Shown here piece after piece: positions 21,928-33,190 of a DNA stretch of 64,000 bases. Under the pieces are notes generated by a model. It worked only from the letters and a program-made list of their open reading frames with translations. It did not search any database and was not told where the DNA came from. The stretch is from Malachius bipustulatus (Eukaryota > Arthropoda > Insecta > Coleoptera > Melyridae). A program made the position numbers and the translations under genes. The stretch is taken from the NCBI GenBank assembly GCA_910589415.1, contig OU342633.1, forward strand, positions 41,546,210 through 41,610,209, in the 5' to 3' direction. Every line of letters starts with the position of its first letter. Position 1 is the stretch's first letter.

Positions 21928-23063
21928 TACAGTGAGAACCACATAACGCGGAACATCAGAAAAAATATGACGCAGCCTAATTAACGTTGTTGAACCATTT
22001 AAAATGGAACATAGCGAAATCAGTGCATTTCCAACAAAGCCGCTACAATACGTTAACAATACCGTAGTTATGGTTACGTTCGAGCATTGTTGAATTTAGC
22101 ATTAGTGAGTTATTTAAAATAGAACATAGGGATTCTGTATTGAAAGTCAATGCAATAAATATTTTTTTAATTAAAACGAAATTATTTCAAAATATAAGAA
22201 AGTGTAACTTTATACTAATTATTTTATAAAGAAACAATATAATTGTAAATTAAATACTGCAGAGTATTAATTATTATTCTAAAATAATAGTATCAAACAT
22301 CCGTTGACTATATTAGGCAAGTGCCCTAAAAAATTATCGTAGAATCAATACATTTATCGTATTTCTGCACTGTTCAGGAGATATTTCGTCGCAGCTCTTC
22401 TTATCCTTTGTTTGAGCTTTTCAATGTGGTAGATAGAAACGATGTTAGAAACTGATTACTTGACTTTTCTCCAGTAAAAAAATCCAAGTACCTATGTTAA
22501 GTCTGGTGACCTGGGCGGCCACTTAATTACTCCATCTCTTCCTAGTTCCTATCCATCTACCGGCAAACTGAGCATTTTAAGCAATTGTCGAACTTGCCGG
22601 GAAAAATTGGCAGCTGTAACATTTTGTTGGTACCACAAAGGGCCTTCTACTTGTAGATTATTTATGGTCGGAATGATTCTTTCTTGCAGTGGCTGCAAGA
22701 TATGAGTGCTTAACCATTTCAGCCCACACATTCACTTTCTATGGATACTGTGTCCTGTAGTGACATGGTACCAGCGCAAATTTTCAACTTCACATAAAGA
22801 AGACACACTGCATGCGGTGTACCATGTGCGTAAATTTCAATTTTCTCATCAGCTGTACACATTTTTGATGAATTAAGTAACTACCTACGCTAGTATGTAA
22901 CTGACGACAAGTTTTACTCATAAACGTCAAATTAATAATTTAATCTGAAGTGGGGGGTTATTACAAAACCATTAACGACCTTGCCCGGCAACGAATCGAT
23001 CTCCATAGCAATACTTCACAAGCTCATTTCCTATGTTCCGTCTTAAAAAACTCTCACTGTATA
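21928..23063 (-). mobile_element. Decayed mariner/Tc1-like DNA transposon
   Basis: Inverted ends TACAGTGAGA at 21928 and TCTCACTGTA at 23052-23061, followed inward by GCGGAACAT and ATGTTCCGTC, bound a 1.1 kb element with TA at both borders. On the minus strand, broken frames at 22480-22735 read LWYQQNVTAANFSRQVRQLL and, after frameshifts, KWPPRSPDLT. These are the WYQQDGAPAHFxxxVRxxL and EWPPRSPDLTP blocks of mariner-family transposases. The aspartate in the first block is replaced by asparagine, and stops interrupt the frame, so it is inactive. It is nested in the 20018-24460 insertion. Confidence 0.75.
22549..22731 (-). pseudogene. Mariner-family transposase fragment (DDE domain remnant)
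   Basis: Sixty open codons contain QQERIIPTINN-like sequence followed by EGPLWYQQN and FSRQVRQLL. In the family the second catalytic aspartate follows WYQQ; here it is N. The frame then stops, while the expected downstream WPPRSPDL block continues in the same orientation after a stop. The transposase would cut and join the element at TA sites. Confidence 0.7.
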
Positions 23064-23689
23064 AATACCTAACAGAAAAAAATATTTGCTTGTGTGGTAG
23101 ATTCATTCTCACAAAATTAATATCTTTAACAATAATTTTAATTATTTGAAGACATACAACTATTAATGTTCAATGTTTTTTTCAAGTTAAGGCTGCATTT
23201 TCCTAATAAAAACTTACAGTTTATTAGGTGTTTTTTTTCTGATGCCCTAGTCATTTGTAATTTCCAATTTGCAAAATTTAATTTTTCTAGTTACTATAAA
23301 ACTTTTATACAGCTTGTTATAATAGGCAGAAGGACATATTGAATTTATAGGTTCAAATTTATCTCGTTTTTTAAGTAGGTATTATAGAGTATTATAGGTA
23401 CTCAGAGTTATAATAGCAGCAAATGATACGAGTCAGATTCAAATAATAAATATATCAAACCTTAATAATCCTGTTAATATTGAAAATCAATATAATAAGG
23501 TAAGTATAAGTTTTTTCAATTATATTTTTTGCTAATAATGATTCTAAATTAGGTACCTATACCAAAAATAAATTTTTGACTGGGTACTGTATTAGGTAAT
23601 TGGTTTCTTTCAAGATTTTTTTGTGGATTTTTCAGTACATGAAAGGATTACAAAAATATTTACCATAGAGTGGATTAAAGATAATATAC

Positions 23690-24240
23690 ATCCTAAGAAC
23701 ATACGTATACAATTGGGTGTTAATATACGTATACGATTGCGTGTCAACATACGTTTAAATTTAATTAAAAAGTAAACGCCAAATATACGTCTTTAAGATA
23801 CGTATAGCATTGAGTGTCAACATACGTATATGATTGCGTGTCCACATACGTTTAAAATTAATTCAAAAGTGAAGGTAAAAATACGTCATTTAAATACGTA
23901 TAGCATCGAGTGTCAACATACGTAAACGATTAGGTGTCGACATACGTATACGATAGGGTGTCCACATACGTTTTAAATTAGTTCAAAAGTACAGGTAAAA
24001 ATACGTCATTTAAATACGTATAGCATTGAGTGTAAAAATACGTATACCATTGGGTGTCAACATACGTTTAAAATTTATTCAAAAGTGAAGGTAAAATATA
24101 TGTCCTTTAGATGCGTATAACATTTGGTGTCAATGAACGCGTAAAATCGGGATTCAAACATACGTAGAGAATACGTTTATTTTCAATGTCAAAAAATACG
24201 TTCTTATAAATACGTTTATAAGTGGATTGTTTTTAATATG
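23690..24240. repeat. ACGT-rich short repeats at the right side of the 4.4 kb insertion
   Basis: A unit of about 24 bases of the form CATACGTATACGATTGNGTG is repeated, and a larger unit of about 96-120 bases repeats with TACGTATAGCAT at 23799, 23895 and 24015. The TACGTA core mirrors motifs in the left-side array, so the two arrays may be related subterminal repeats. Confidence 0.75.
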
Positions 24241-24719
24241 TAGAAAACGTTTCTTTTAAACCTTTAAAACTATCACTATTTAATACGTTTTTACCTTATT
24301 TATTCAGATAGTACAAATAGACCTTTATTCTTTCCAATGTTATATACGTTTAACGGGCGGACATTCGAACGTTCGTGCGCACGTAGATCATCGACCGTAT
24401 CTATACGTACGGTAATACATGAATAAAAACGTTTTTTAAACTAAAGTGTGCTGCTTGGGTTTTTGAAATGTCCAATTAATAGCTTTTGACGACTTATGTA
24501 GGTAAAGCTAGAAAAAATAATTTATTAATTTTCAATAATAAAAAAGATGAGAAATCATAATTTTCCTATTTTTTAGGATATTTTAGCAACAACTAAAAAT
24601 GACCTAATTTTCTTTCAGATATATAATAAGTATCTTTTCTCTAATTAAACCTAAGTACCCTGTATCTTTTACCATTACTGAGATCCTAATAAGGGAAGCA
24701 TTGAATTGTTAACCACCAC

Positions 24720-24753
24720 TGTAAATTATTATTATTATTATTATTATTATTAT
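24720..24753 (+). repeat. (TTA)n microsatellite
   Basis: A run of TTA/ATT trinucleotides directly follows the foldback element. Confidence 0.85.
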
Positions 24754-24808
24754 TTGGTGCCTTTCCTATCCATGCCAAAAAACCTTTTGGAAAACTAATG
24801 ATACGATT

Positions 24809-25074
24809 AGTGACTTGCGTGGCCTAGTGGTACTCCGCTGGCTCACGAAGCCATAGATCGCGGGTTCGAAACTCACCTCGGCCCGCTTTACTTTTCAGAT
24901 TCATTTTCGAATGTCTGTGAAAAGTAAAACAAGCGATCGTAAAGGCAAAATATAAATTTAAAAAGTGTGTGTGGCTAAAGAGTTCGTCTCAAAGCCAAAT
25001 TACCAGAGTGGAGCGACTATGTCTTACCTACACAGTTAAGACCGATGCTCCCTCTTTAAAAAAAAAAAAAATAA
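24809..25074 (+). mobile_element. tRNA-derived SINE, full length
   Basis: The head has an RNA polymerase III box A, TGGCCTAGTGG at 24820-24830, and a box B, GGGTTCGAAACTC at 24862-24874, 32 bases apart as in tRNA genes. A tRNA-unrelated body and a terminal A run (about 25057-25074) follow. A perfect 12-bp target duplication AATGATACGATT flanks it at 24797-24808 and 25075-25086. The tRNA region does not fold into a proper cloverleaf acceptor stem, so it is a SINE rather than a tRNA gene. A related, diverged copy is on the minus strand at 37020-37250. Confidence 0.85.
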
Positions 25075-25086
25075 AATGATACGATT
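25075..25086 (+). repeat. SINE target-site duplication, right copy
   Basis: AATGATACGATT here is identical to 24797-24808. Confidence 0.9.
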
Positions 25087-25758
25087 GCAAAATTTTGTTA
25101 CAATTCAATAGTGCATGTGTAGTTCGAAAAACGTTCTTCATATCTGTTAATTTCGATTTACAGTTTCCATCTATAGCACATTCAAAAAATTACACATTTT
25201 TCCGAAAATTAGTACCTACACCGATATACATGGAAATACCAAGCCACTCCTAACGAAAAGAATAGGTAGGTACCACAAAGAATCTGTAATAGAAGTTTCA
25301 GTTAAAAAATTGCGACTTGTAATTTAGCCGGGAGATAACATTTTTGCAACATATTTGAGGGAAACAACTTGTATAAATAACTAAAGATCCGTAGAAAAAT
25401 TTTGACGCGCTATTTGAAAGTAAAAGGACTTATCAGATTTCAAAATAAACAAAATGTTCATAAAAGCACCTAAAATAAAAATAAAAAAAACTCAAAAATT
25501 ATATTACAAAATTGGTTTAAAAAAGGCAATATAATAATCATGCGGCGAAAATCAAACGTGCGGTACGACCCCCTTCTTTAAGCATCTTTTTTATTTAAAA
25601 TGTTACACAAAAAAAAATCAGATACAAAAGTGTTATAAAAATTCTAACTAAAACTAAAACATTCGCAGAAACCCGGGAAACGTTTTATCATTGAAAGCAG
25701 TTGATACATACTAAAATACAAAAATTATTTCAGAGAAAATCGAATTTGTAAGTCTGTT
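25087..25758. other. Spacer, no gene seen
   Basis: AT-rich, without a supported open frame or repeat. Confidence 0.5.
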
Positions 25759-25905
25759 GCCCGTATTCACAAACGATAATTTCCTAAATAATTACGTAAT
25801 TAATTAAATGAGTGAGATGGAGATATGCAGTTTTTTGGCAATAGAATGAGATGGGGATAATTGATTACGTAATTATTTAGGAAATTATCGTTTGTGAATA
25901 CGGGC
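25759..25905. mobile_element. 147-bp MITE with perfect 42-bp terminal inverted repeats
   Basis: Arms 25759-25800 and 25864-25905 are exact inverted copies starting GCCCGTATTCACAAACG. The 63-base centre is unique. No clear target duplication was visible. Its right end abuts the first recognisable codons of the LINE at 25906, so the MITE either interrupted the LINE or marks its 5' truncation point. Confidence 0.8.
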
Positions 25906-27839
25906 GTGTATCTATAGAATTGACTGACGTCAACGAAATACAAAGTATTATAAAACATTTAAGAAACGATAGTTCTGCAGGCTATGATGGAATAGGAGCT
26001 AAATTGATAAAATCATCTTCGGTAGTAATCTCGGAACTTATGACACATATATATGCAATATAAGTATAGAGACAGGGACCTTTCCAGACGCACTCAAAAA
26101 AGGAATATGCGTGCCTATTCACAAATGTGGAGAAAAAATCTTGCTTAACAATTACAGACCAATAACGTTATTATCAATCTTCTCAAAAATTATAGAAAAA
26201 GTTATAAAAAAAAGGTTAGTGAAATTTCTTGAGAAAAACAATTATTTTAGTAACAACCAGTACGGATATAGAGAAGGGAAAAATTCTGAAAGTGCCCTAC
26301 TGCAACTAACAAAAAATGTATATGACGGAATCAATGAAAGTAAACAGACTTCTGCAATGTTCATCGATATTCAGAAAGCTTTTGACACTGTAGATCATGA
26401 CATTTTATTAGAGAAACTCAGTAAAGCAGGAATTAGAGGTATAGTGAATGAGTGGTTCAAAAGTTTCTTAAGTAATAGAAAACAACAAACAAAAATAAAT
26501 AAAACTTTAAGTGACACTAAACTAATCACAACTGGGGTGCCCCAAGGGTCTACCTTATCAGCTGTTTTATTCCTAATTTATATAAATGAGTTGTGTGAAG
26601 GAGAATTCGAAGGAAAAATAATATCTTTTGCAGACGATACCGCACTTGTTTATGTTGCTGATTCTCTACGGGAAATTAAATCAGGGATGGAGCATGACTT
26701 AAGAAAATTAAAGTGGTGGTTCTCAAAGAACTGTATGAACATAAATATAGGAAAAACAAAATACATGAAATTTTCGTTGCGAAGTAAAAAACAAGACGAA
26801 ACAGTTATCTTTAATCACTCCTTAACCTGCGACGAATCACTAAATAATTGTAAATGTCAGCCTCTTCAAAAAACAGAAGCAATTAGATATTTAGGTACTT
26901 TAATAGATTCGAATCTAACCTGGAAGAGTCATATTACAAAATTAAAAAAGGAAATGGAGTTTTTAGTTAGAAAATTTTATTTTATCAAGTCACTATGCCC
27001 AAAACAAGTGTTAATACATGTTTATTACGCCCTTGTAAATTCCAGATTACAGTATGGTATAGAAAACTGGGGAGGAGCATACAAAAATGAAATCCTACCC
27101 CTGATGATAAGTCAAAAACATATAATCAGAATAATATGCAAAAAGAGAAAACTTGACAGTGCATTTCCCTTGTTCAAAACATTGAATATTTTACCTTTAA
27201 GACATTTATACTTCTACAAGATATTAACTAAATTCTATCGTACAAATAAAGACATAAGAAAAAATATATACGTTGAAAAGTTAAGAAATGCCATGAAGTT
27301 CGAGACTACGAAACCACAGAAGGAGATTTTTAGGCGATTTTACACATATATAAGTTCCAAAATATACACGGCACTACCTAAAGATATAAAAGAAAGTACA
27401 TTTGAAACTTTCAAAAAATTATTAAAAAGGTGGCTATTCGAATGCGAGAATATTGAAGTTTTTTTTCAGCAGTACTAAATAAATTATATAAGCGATATAA
27501 AAACACACTTTAGAAGTGATATTATCCCTTAAGAGTGGGAAATTATGTTCAATTTTCTCTGAGACTAAATAATAGCTTTAACAAATTGTAGATGTCTCCA
27601 CACAAGCTAGCTTTTGGAGACATTTCTCTTTCCATCCAATGTGAAAATAAAGAAAAGGAAAACTTTAAAACATAGAAATTTAAACAACAAAAGAAAAGTA
27701 GTACTAACTTATTTAATGTAATTAAAATTCATAATGTATTTTGTAATCCAAAAATTGTACTCTCATTGTGAAAAGTTTTTATTTTTATTTACTTTATAAT
27801 AACATATGGAAATAAATATTATTATTATTATTATTATTA
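25906..27839 (+). mobile_element. 5'-truncated non-LTR retrotransposon (RT, no RNase H), (ATT)n tail
   Basis: It begins in the linker between endonuclease and RT, encodes RT plus the C-terminal region, and ends in a microsatellite of ATT units at 27818-27839 rather than a poly(A). Such tails occur in some Jockey/CR1-group LINEs. One frameshift at about 26060 separates the first 50 codons from the main frame. The composition is more AT-rich than the LINE at 9960, so it is a different family. Confidence 0.75.
26111..27478 (+). CDS. LINE reverse transcriptase, Jockey/CR1 group (frameshifted at its N-terminal side)
   Basis: The frame of 455 codons counted from a GTG is really the continuation of an open frame from about 26063. 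Upstream, 25906-26060 encodes TDVNEIQSIIKHLRNDSSAG and GYDGIGAKLI in another frame, so a single-base shift has occurred. RT blocks are NNYRPITLLS (residues 13-22), the catalytic D86 in FIDIQKAFD, GVPQGS at 142-147 and FADD at 173-176. YLGTLIDSNLTW follows. The C-terminal part has no RNase H and no zinc knuckle. The catalytic residues are intact, but the missing endonuclease and the frameshift make this copy defective. Confidence 0.85.
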   Translation: MPIHKCGEKILLNNYRPITLLSIFSKIIEKVIKKRLVKFLEKNNYFSNNQYGYREGKNSESALLQLTKNVYDGINESKQTSAMFIDIQKAFDTVDHDILLEKLSKAGIRGIVNEWFKSFLSNRKQQTKINKTLSDTKLITTGVPQGSTLSAVLFLIYINELCEGEFEGKIISFADDTALVYVADSLREIKSGMEHDLRKLKWWFSKNCMNINIGKTKYMKFSLRSKKQDETVIFNHSLTCDESLNNCKCQPLQKTEAIRYLGTLIDSNLTWKSHITKLKKEMEFLVRKFYFIKSLCPKQVLIHVYYALVNSRLQYGIENWGGAYKNEILPLMISQKHIIRIICKKRKLDSAFPLFKTLNILPLRHLYFYKILTKFYRTNKDIRKNIYVEKLRNAMKFETTKPQKEIFRRFYTYISSKIYTALPKDIKESTFETFKKLLKRWLFECENIEVFFQQY

Positions 27840-27982
27840 GTTTATGGTATGCATAGTTTCCTGTGCAGATCATAAAATGTGATTAAAAAGGAGATCAAAA
27901 ATCTGTTATTAAAAAATTAAAGGAAGTTTTTAAAATATTCCTGTTAGTACAGGAAAATTAGACAAAAAAAGCCGATATTCAG

Positions 27983-28747
27983 AAAAAAATCCGGGCAACA
28001 ATTTCATGAAACATTTCGTTAGTACCTTGAGCATTTTGAGTAAGGGGGTTGTTTTTGTGAATCGATTTAGCGGCTACACGGTTCACCCTACACAAAAAAG
28101 TCCAAATAAAAGGGTGCAGAGGAAGATCACATGTCGATTAAATGGATCATATTTTGTTAAAATTGATAAACTGCTTCTGTTGATGTAGTCTGTTTGATGT
28201 AGTCACTCCCTAAGCTATTACAAAAATGACACCTCAAATTGAAAACTTTTTCTCGATTTTCTCGAAGATGCCTCAATAACAGATTCAAAATGTAGCTACA
28301 TCAACAGAAGCAGCTTTTCAATCTTAACAAATGAACAATTTAAGATTTCTCTCTAAAACAATTACAGGGGCCATATTTAAAAATATATGCGTGACTATCA
28401 TCAAAGAAAAAATCCATCTTCAAAGGTGAAAATCTCGCGAACAGAACTTTTTGGGGAGTTATGTCCGTGGAGACTTCTAATCTACTCGTCGAATGCTACC
28501 GCTACCCAAAATTACATTAAATTTAACCAGGAGCTAATTCCCATAAGGCTTCTGAGGGATCCTTTTAACCCCTTTTATGGGGATAAATTTCGTTTATCTT
28601 TTAAGCCACTTTTAACCGTTTAGCCGCTAAATCGATTCGCAAAAACAACCCCCTTTCTCAAAATGCTCAAGGGTGGGGATGCTGAAAAAATGGCTCCAGG
28701 ATCCCTTAAGGGCCTATTAGCGAAATGTTGTCCTGGATTTTTTTAGA
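27983..28747. mobile_element. Foldback element with AAAAAAATCC ends
   Basis: The block 27983-28090 (including TGTGAATCGATTTAGCGGCT) is inverted at 28622-28747. An inner palindrome pairs CTGCTTCTGTTGATGTAG at about 28169 with CTACATCAACAGAAGCAG at about 28295. A related single arm in the left-arm orientation occurs at 50899-51180. No coding sequence was recognised. Confidence 0.7.
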
Positions 28748-31289
28748 ACTAAAACCATAATTTTCCTGTGTATACCATGGAGAATATGTATAGTACCTGC
28801 ATAAAAAGTTAAGATACCTATAGCATCATATTTTTCAAATTTCTTGAGCCGTTTTGGATGAAAAATTATTTGAAAATAAAAAAATGTCTTTTCACTTGTT
28901 TATTGTTCTCATTGTAATAATAAGAAAATTACCCTCGAAACTGTGAATGTTTTATCTTAAAAATTTTTCCTTAATATGCTGCTTTTGGGAGATATTTCAA
29001 AATATCAGATTAACTGGTCCACCCGGTATATTATTAAAAACAAATCTACTCTAATTGGGTGGGTAGTGGCCCAAGGTATAGCAAAAGGGCGAAATTGGCA
29101 AATTTCTATAAGTACCTACTCATATTAAGGCACGTTTCCAAAGAAATCAAACAGAAATTTTCACCGCACTCGATACTAATAAAAAGTTCATGATCTTGCA
29201 AAATTTCAGCAAGTACATTTTCAAAATTCCAGAAATATTACTTAATATTGCGCCAATCAAAAAGCTATATCCTCATTTGGCGATTAATGTCCGATTTATA
29301 TTCATTTAAGTCGAACGAGACTCCTGGCACACCTCTCATGATTTCTGATATAGTAAACTGACGAGCGTTGATAAAGGCGAAACGGTGCCACCTTTTCTCA
29401 AACTGATTTGTACTGGTGGGCGAAAATGAATTTTTTTAATAGAGCGACTTTTATATTTTTTACCATCACAATTCACAATAATCTACCCTTCTGGAATTTA
29501 GAATTTTGAGGACCTACATATCTGGGTGTGACTGATGGACTGAGATATGACGCATGTTGACATTATGTGAAAATTTTTTAAATATTTTCTGATCACATTT
29601 CATTGCTTTGGTTCTTACGTAATAAATATTGCTAGATCATCGATCTATATTTATAATTGATGCAATAAGTTCAATTTTTAAAATTTTTTGTTACGGAAAT
29701 ACACTTTGGGATACTTTGCTGAAGATAGAACGAAACGGCTCCCGTCAGAAAACGTCCCAGATATCAGGTAAATTATTTCTTTTTCAAGGCGACGGAAAAT
29801 AATTGACGGAAATAGAAAATCAAGTTTTCGAGGAACCATTTTCTGATGATGATGAAGATGAGGCTAACCACAAAAACTACACATTATAGGGAGTGCTTTA
29901 TATGTTAGGGGATGTTGAAAATCTTGCTCGGCAATAAGTGGGTATAGTCCCAAACGCAGAACTTTTCAAACAATTTCGTTTTCTTTTTCTCTTTGACTGA
30001 CTGAACACTTTCGCTTTTGATGAAACACTGAACTACGTATATTTATAACGTATTTAAACTGGCAAAAACTATACACTTCTAGATATTCAAAAATTGTAAG
30101 CAATAATTATTAGAAGAACGAGAAAGATTCGGAACAGAGGAATGCATGCAGGTTTGATCTCACGATCCTCAGAAGGAAAATTAAATTGAGAAAGGGAGTG
30201 TCGCTGCCGGCATCTTATACTTTATCTTAACGCAAGTCCACGATTCAGATCACTAAAACGCTTTGGGCGATTCGGCGATTCGCATTTCGCATAGTCCAAG
30301 TGAAACAAAAAGTGACATTATTAGAATCTTCTCCATTTGAATATGTAAATTATGGTTAGATTTCACTTCTACCTGTAGAAACTTTAAGCAGATAAATAAA
30401 AATATAAATAAAGCTGCAAGATGCAATTTTGTACCAACACTAGGTACTGTATGTCTATTATAGGATCGAATAAAAATCTCATAGCGCAGCAGAGAAGGGA
30501 ACTAATTAATTGGGATGCAAAATCTGAATTTAAATTACCCACAGAACGAGGTTATCTGTGGCAGATAATCGTCTAATAATAAACACAAATAAAGCTAGTT
30601 ACCTCTGGTCATGGCAAACCTAGTTGAGGACACGTAACTTATTCCAGCGTCGTCTTAATTTAAACAAATGCAGCCGAGAGGCCCGCGGTCTGAATTATTT
30701 ATTTATTTATTGTTAACAACTGTGAGATGGACATGGTATAGGTATGACATTAGGTGGATAGGCAGGCAGGTCTTTATTAGTTAGTATACTAGTTCTTCGT
30801 GTGTTTACAAGTAACATGTAACTGCTACTGCATGGTCTAGATTATCGAGTGGACTTGGCCGTGTACTAATGCCGTTGTTGCTTTGCTTTATTATTATGCC
30901 GCGGCGCCTGCCAAGAATATAAAAATATGTTCATCGTAATCGTAAATGCGCGTCGTGTTCGCGAACACCGACACGGTTCGGTCTGGTTATCAGGAACGTA
31001 CGATTTGGCTCTTTGCGATCCGCACGTCCAGGTTGAGTGGAACAGGGGAGTGTCACTCAAATGTCAAAGCCACCGTTACACTTACCCACTTTTATAGCCT
31101 TCCTAGAGAATTGGAAAAATATCAACCTTAATTATAATAATTAACATCCCACCCAGCACCCTTGTAATTATTGCATGTAGTTTGCTTCAATGCAATAAGC
31201 TTGCCTTAATTAAACTAAAAAAAAATAATTAAAAGAAAAAATAAAAAGCGGGTAAAGAAAGCACTTTTCTGTCCCTGGCAAATAATGCT
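28748..31289. other. Spacer with one GC-richer block, no gene supported
   Basis: The block 30890-31080 is richer in CpG (GCGCGTCGTGTTCGCGAACA region) and could be a promoter or untranslated exon. Its open frames on both strands lack domains and splice support. The remainder shows nothing recognisable. Confidence 0.35.
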
Positions 31290-33190
31290 GATTTCATACA
31301 GATAAATTACCCTAAAGCCTAGATAGCCATCTTGGGAGATTTAATATACATAGGCATCATATCAACTGGCTTAAATGCTCAAACTTCAGTGATGAAGAAG
31401 GCCATGAATGAAGCGGAATAGTTTGCGATTAACTGTGGTTTTACCTAGATGAACCAAATCGCATTCCCTATCGTGAGGGAGAATTCGCTAGATCGTTTTT
31501 GGATCTCTTTTTGACCATAGTATCACGGTAAAAGCTCCACTGAGTTCCTCAGACCACAAGCTCGTCTCAACATCATGTATCCTCCCAATTAGTGTCAAAG
31601 AAGCAAGCAAACCGCGTATAGTCTGGCACTATAGATCGGTCGAATGGGAAAAACTCAGGGAATCAAGCTTTTTCATGGACAAGCATTTGTATCGGCCCTG
31701 ATGATCCATCTGCTTGTGCTAGGGAAGTTGTTCAAGTCATCTTAACTCGCATGGAAGCCTACATTTCCTTTTCAAAAAAACAGCCCTCAAACAGCAAACC
31801 TTGGTTCAACAAAAGATGCAAGGAAGCTTTCGCCTCCAAACAACTGATGGCTTTTCGCCAATGACGAGAGCCTTGACGGCAAAAATCAGCACAATTTCAT
31901 TCTTGCTCGAAGCAGCTCCCAAATAAATAATAGATCAAGCCAAGGAAGATGACAACCAAAGAATTAGGAACAAATTTCTCTCCTGCCCAAACGGTTCGAA
32001 ATCTTTTTGGTCAGTCACTAAAACAGTCAGCCAGAACTTCACCAGATCCACGATTCCACTACTTACACAGATAGACGGAACTATTGCATCCACGGCTACT
32101 GAGAAGGCGAACTTGTTGGCGGGAGTATTTTCTTTACTCGTCCATCGACATTCAAAGAAAAATTCAACCAATGATTTCTTCCGTAGAATCCAAAATGTCA
32201 GACATTGTTTTTTGACAGCTTGTCATAAAGCGCATTATGTAAATCGCACCTGTTTTCTATCGACTCTTCAGAATATTTACTTCCTACTGGAAATGCGCAC
32301 AGTCCCAGCCTATTCCCATGAAAGGCAAAAAAATCTTACCAAATAACTATAGACCAGTGGCACACTGCTTTTAAAATACTTGGAAGGAGCTAATTATAAT
32401 CAACGATCGCCAATACGGATTCCGCAAACCGAGATTAACTGGTGCTCCTCACATACGTTAACGAGCTGTGGAGTCTCGTGGCACAGTCGAGAATCAAGAG
32501 GAGTCTCATGGGGTTGCGCTTGATATTTATAGAGCTTTCGACCGTGTCTGGTATGATTGTCAAAACTGCAAACTTGTGGCTTGCTAGTTATCTCTGAGAC
32601 CGCTCCTTAGAAGTGGCCGTCGATGGAGTTCTTTCTTAGACCTTTTCCATTAAGTCGGTGTGCCTCAGGGATCCATTTCACCTCCAACAACTTTCTTTCT
32701 CATATTTATCAACGATTGTCTTGAAACAACAAAAAACCCAATATGCAGTTTTGCCGATGACAGTACACTTATTAAATCTTCTTATACCCTAGATGCGCGA
32801 ACATCTGCATATTCGCAGAAAGCATAAAGTTGCCATATACTTAACAATGACATACAAGAGATTGGGGCGATAGAAATGAAGTTCAATTTAATCCTGAAAG
32901 ATACCAGGCAGTTTTGGAGTCAGATATGGTGATGGCGGGATACTCTCTTACTCCAGCGTCATTTCTTCGTTTACTTGGAGTGAGTCTCGGAGCGAACATG
33001 TCTTGGCATAACCATGCTGCAGGTCTGGCGAAGAGTGCTTCTCAAAAACTTGGAACACTCTTCCACCTCCTAGACTTTCGTTCATGTATAGAACTGCACC
33101 CCTTTGGATTAGCACTCCAAAGGGTGTGTTTCCTGAGGAATTTCAAGCACCGACGTTTTCTAATAGAGAACTTGCAGTTTTCGTGATATT
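31290..33190 (+). pseudogene. Decayed, internally deleted jockey-like LINE copy
   Basis: Successive broken frames show the C-terminal part of an AP endonuclease (AILGDFN near 31326 and a SSDHKLV-like block near 31550), the linker (KPWFNKRCKEAF near 31800), RT pieces including CSFADDSTLI near 32742-32771, and the thumb (LLGVSLGANMSWHNHAAGLA near 32960). A deletion of about 380 bases then joins LGTLFH directly to a SFMYRTA-like block near 33080. It matches 46935-47776 closely over the shared part, so both are copies of one family. Many stops show it is inactive. Confidence 0.75.

Larger units (their letters stand above)
20018..24460. mobile_element. 4.4 kb non-coding insertion with ACCCARGCAGCACA inverted ends
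   Basis: The left end ACCCAGGCAGCACAG and the complement of the right end, ACCCAAGCAGCACAC, match at 13 of 15 positions. Both flanks rejoin to the sequence GAAAAT-TTTTGAAATG that is continuous in the related foldback element at about 40930, so the insertion appears to have made no target duplication. Subterminal arrays rich in ACGT lie at each side (20229-20932 and 23690-24240). A decayed mariner is nested inside at 21928-23063. No intact transposase or helicase frame is present. A Helentron-type non-autonomous element (TIR-like ends, tandem repeats, insertion between T and T without duplication) is one reading; a hAT-like element with subterminal repeats is another. Confidence 0.6.
19413..24723. 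mobile_element. Foldback element (CAGGGTGGG end) split by a 4.4 kb insertion
   Basis: The left end at 19413 (TACAGGGTGGGTAACAATTC) is inverted at 24700-24723. Further arm matches include the GATACAGGGTCGGTTAAA block at 19468, and the ATGACCGCCATATTG block at 19741 paired with 19960-19990. The arms and core match the element at 40211-41211, so both belong to one family. Removing 20018-24460 leaves a foldback of about 870 bp. No protein is encoded. Confidence 0.7.

Noticed and set aside
24809..24885. Intact tRNA gene
   Set aside because: A and B boxes are present, but no acceptor stem pairing is seen and a SINE body with A tail and target duplication follows.
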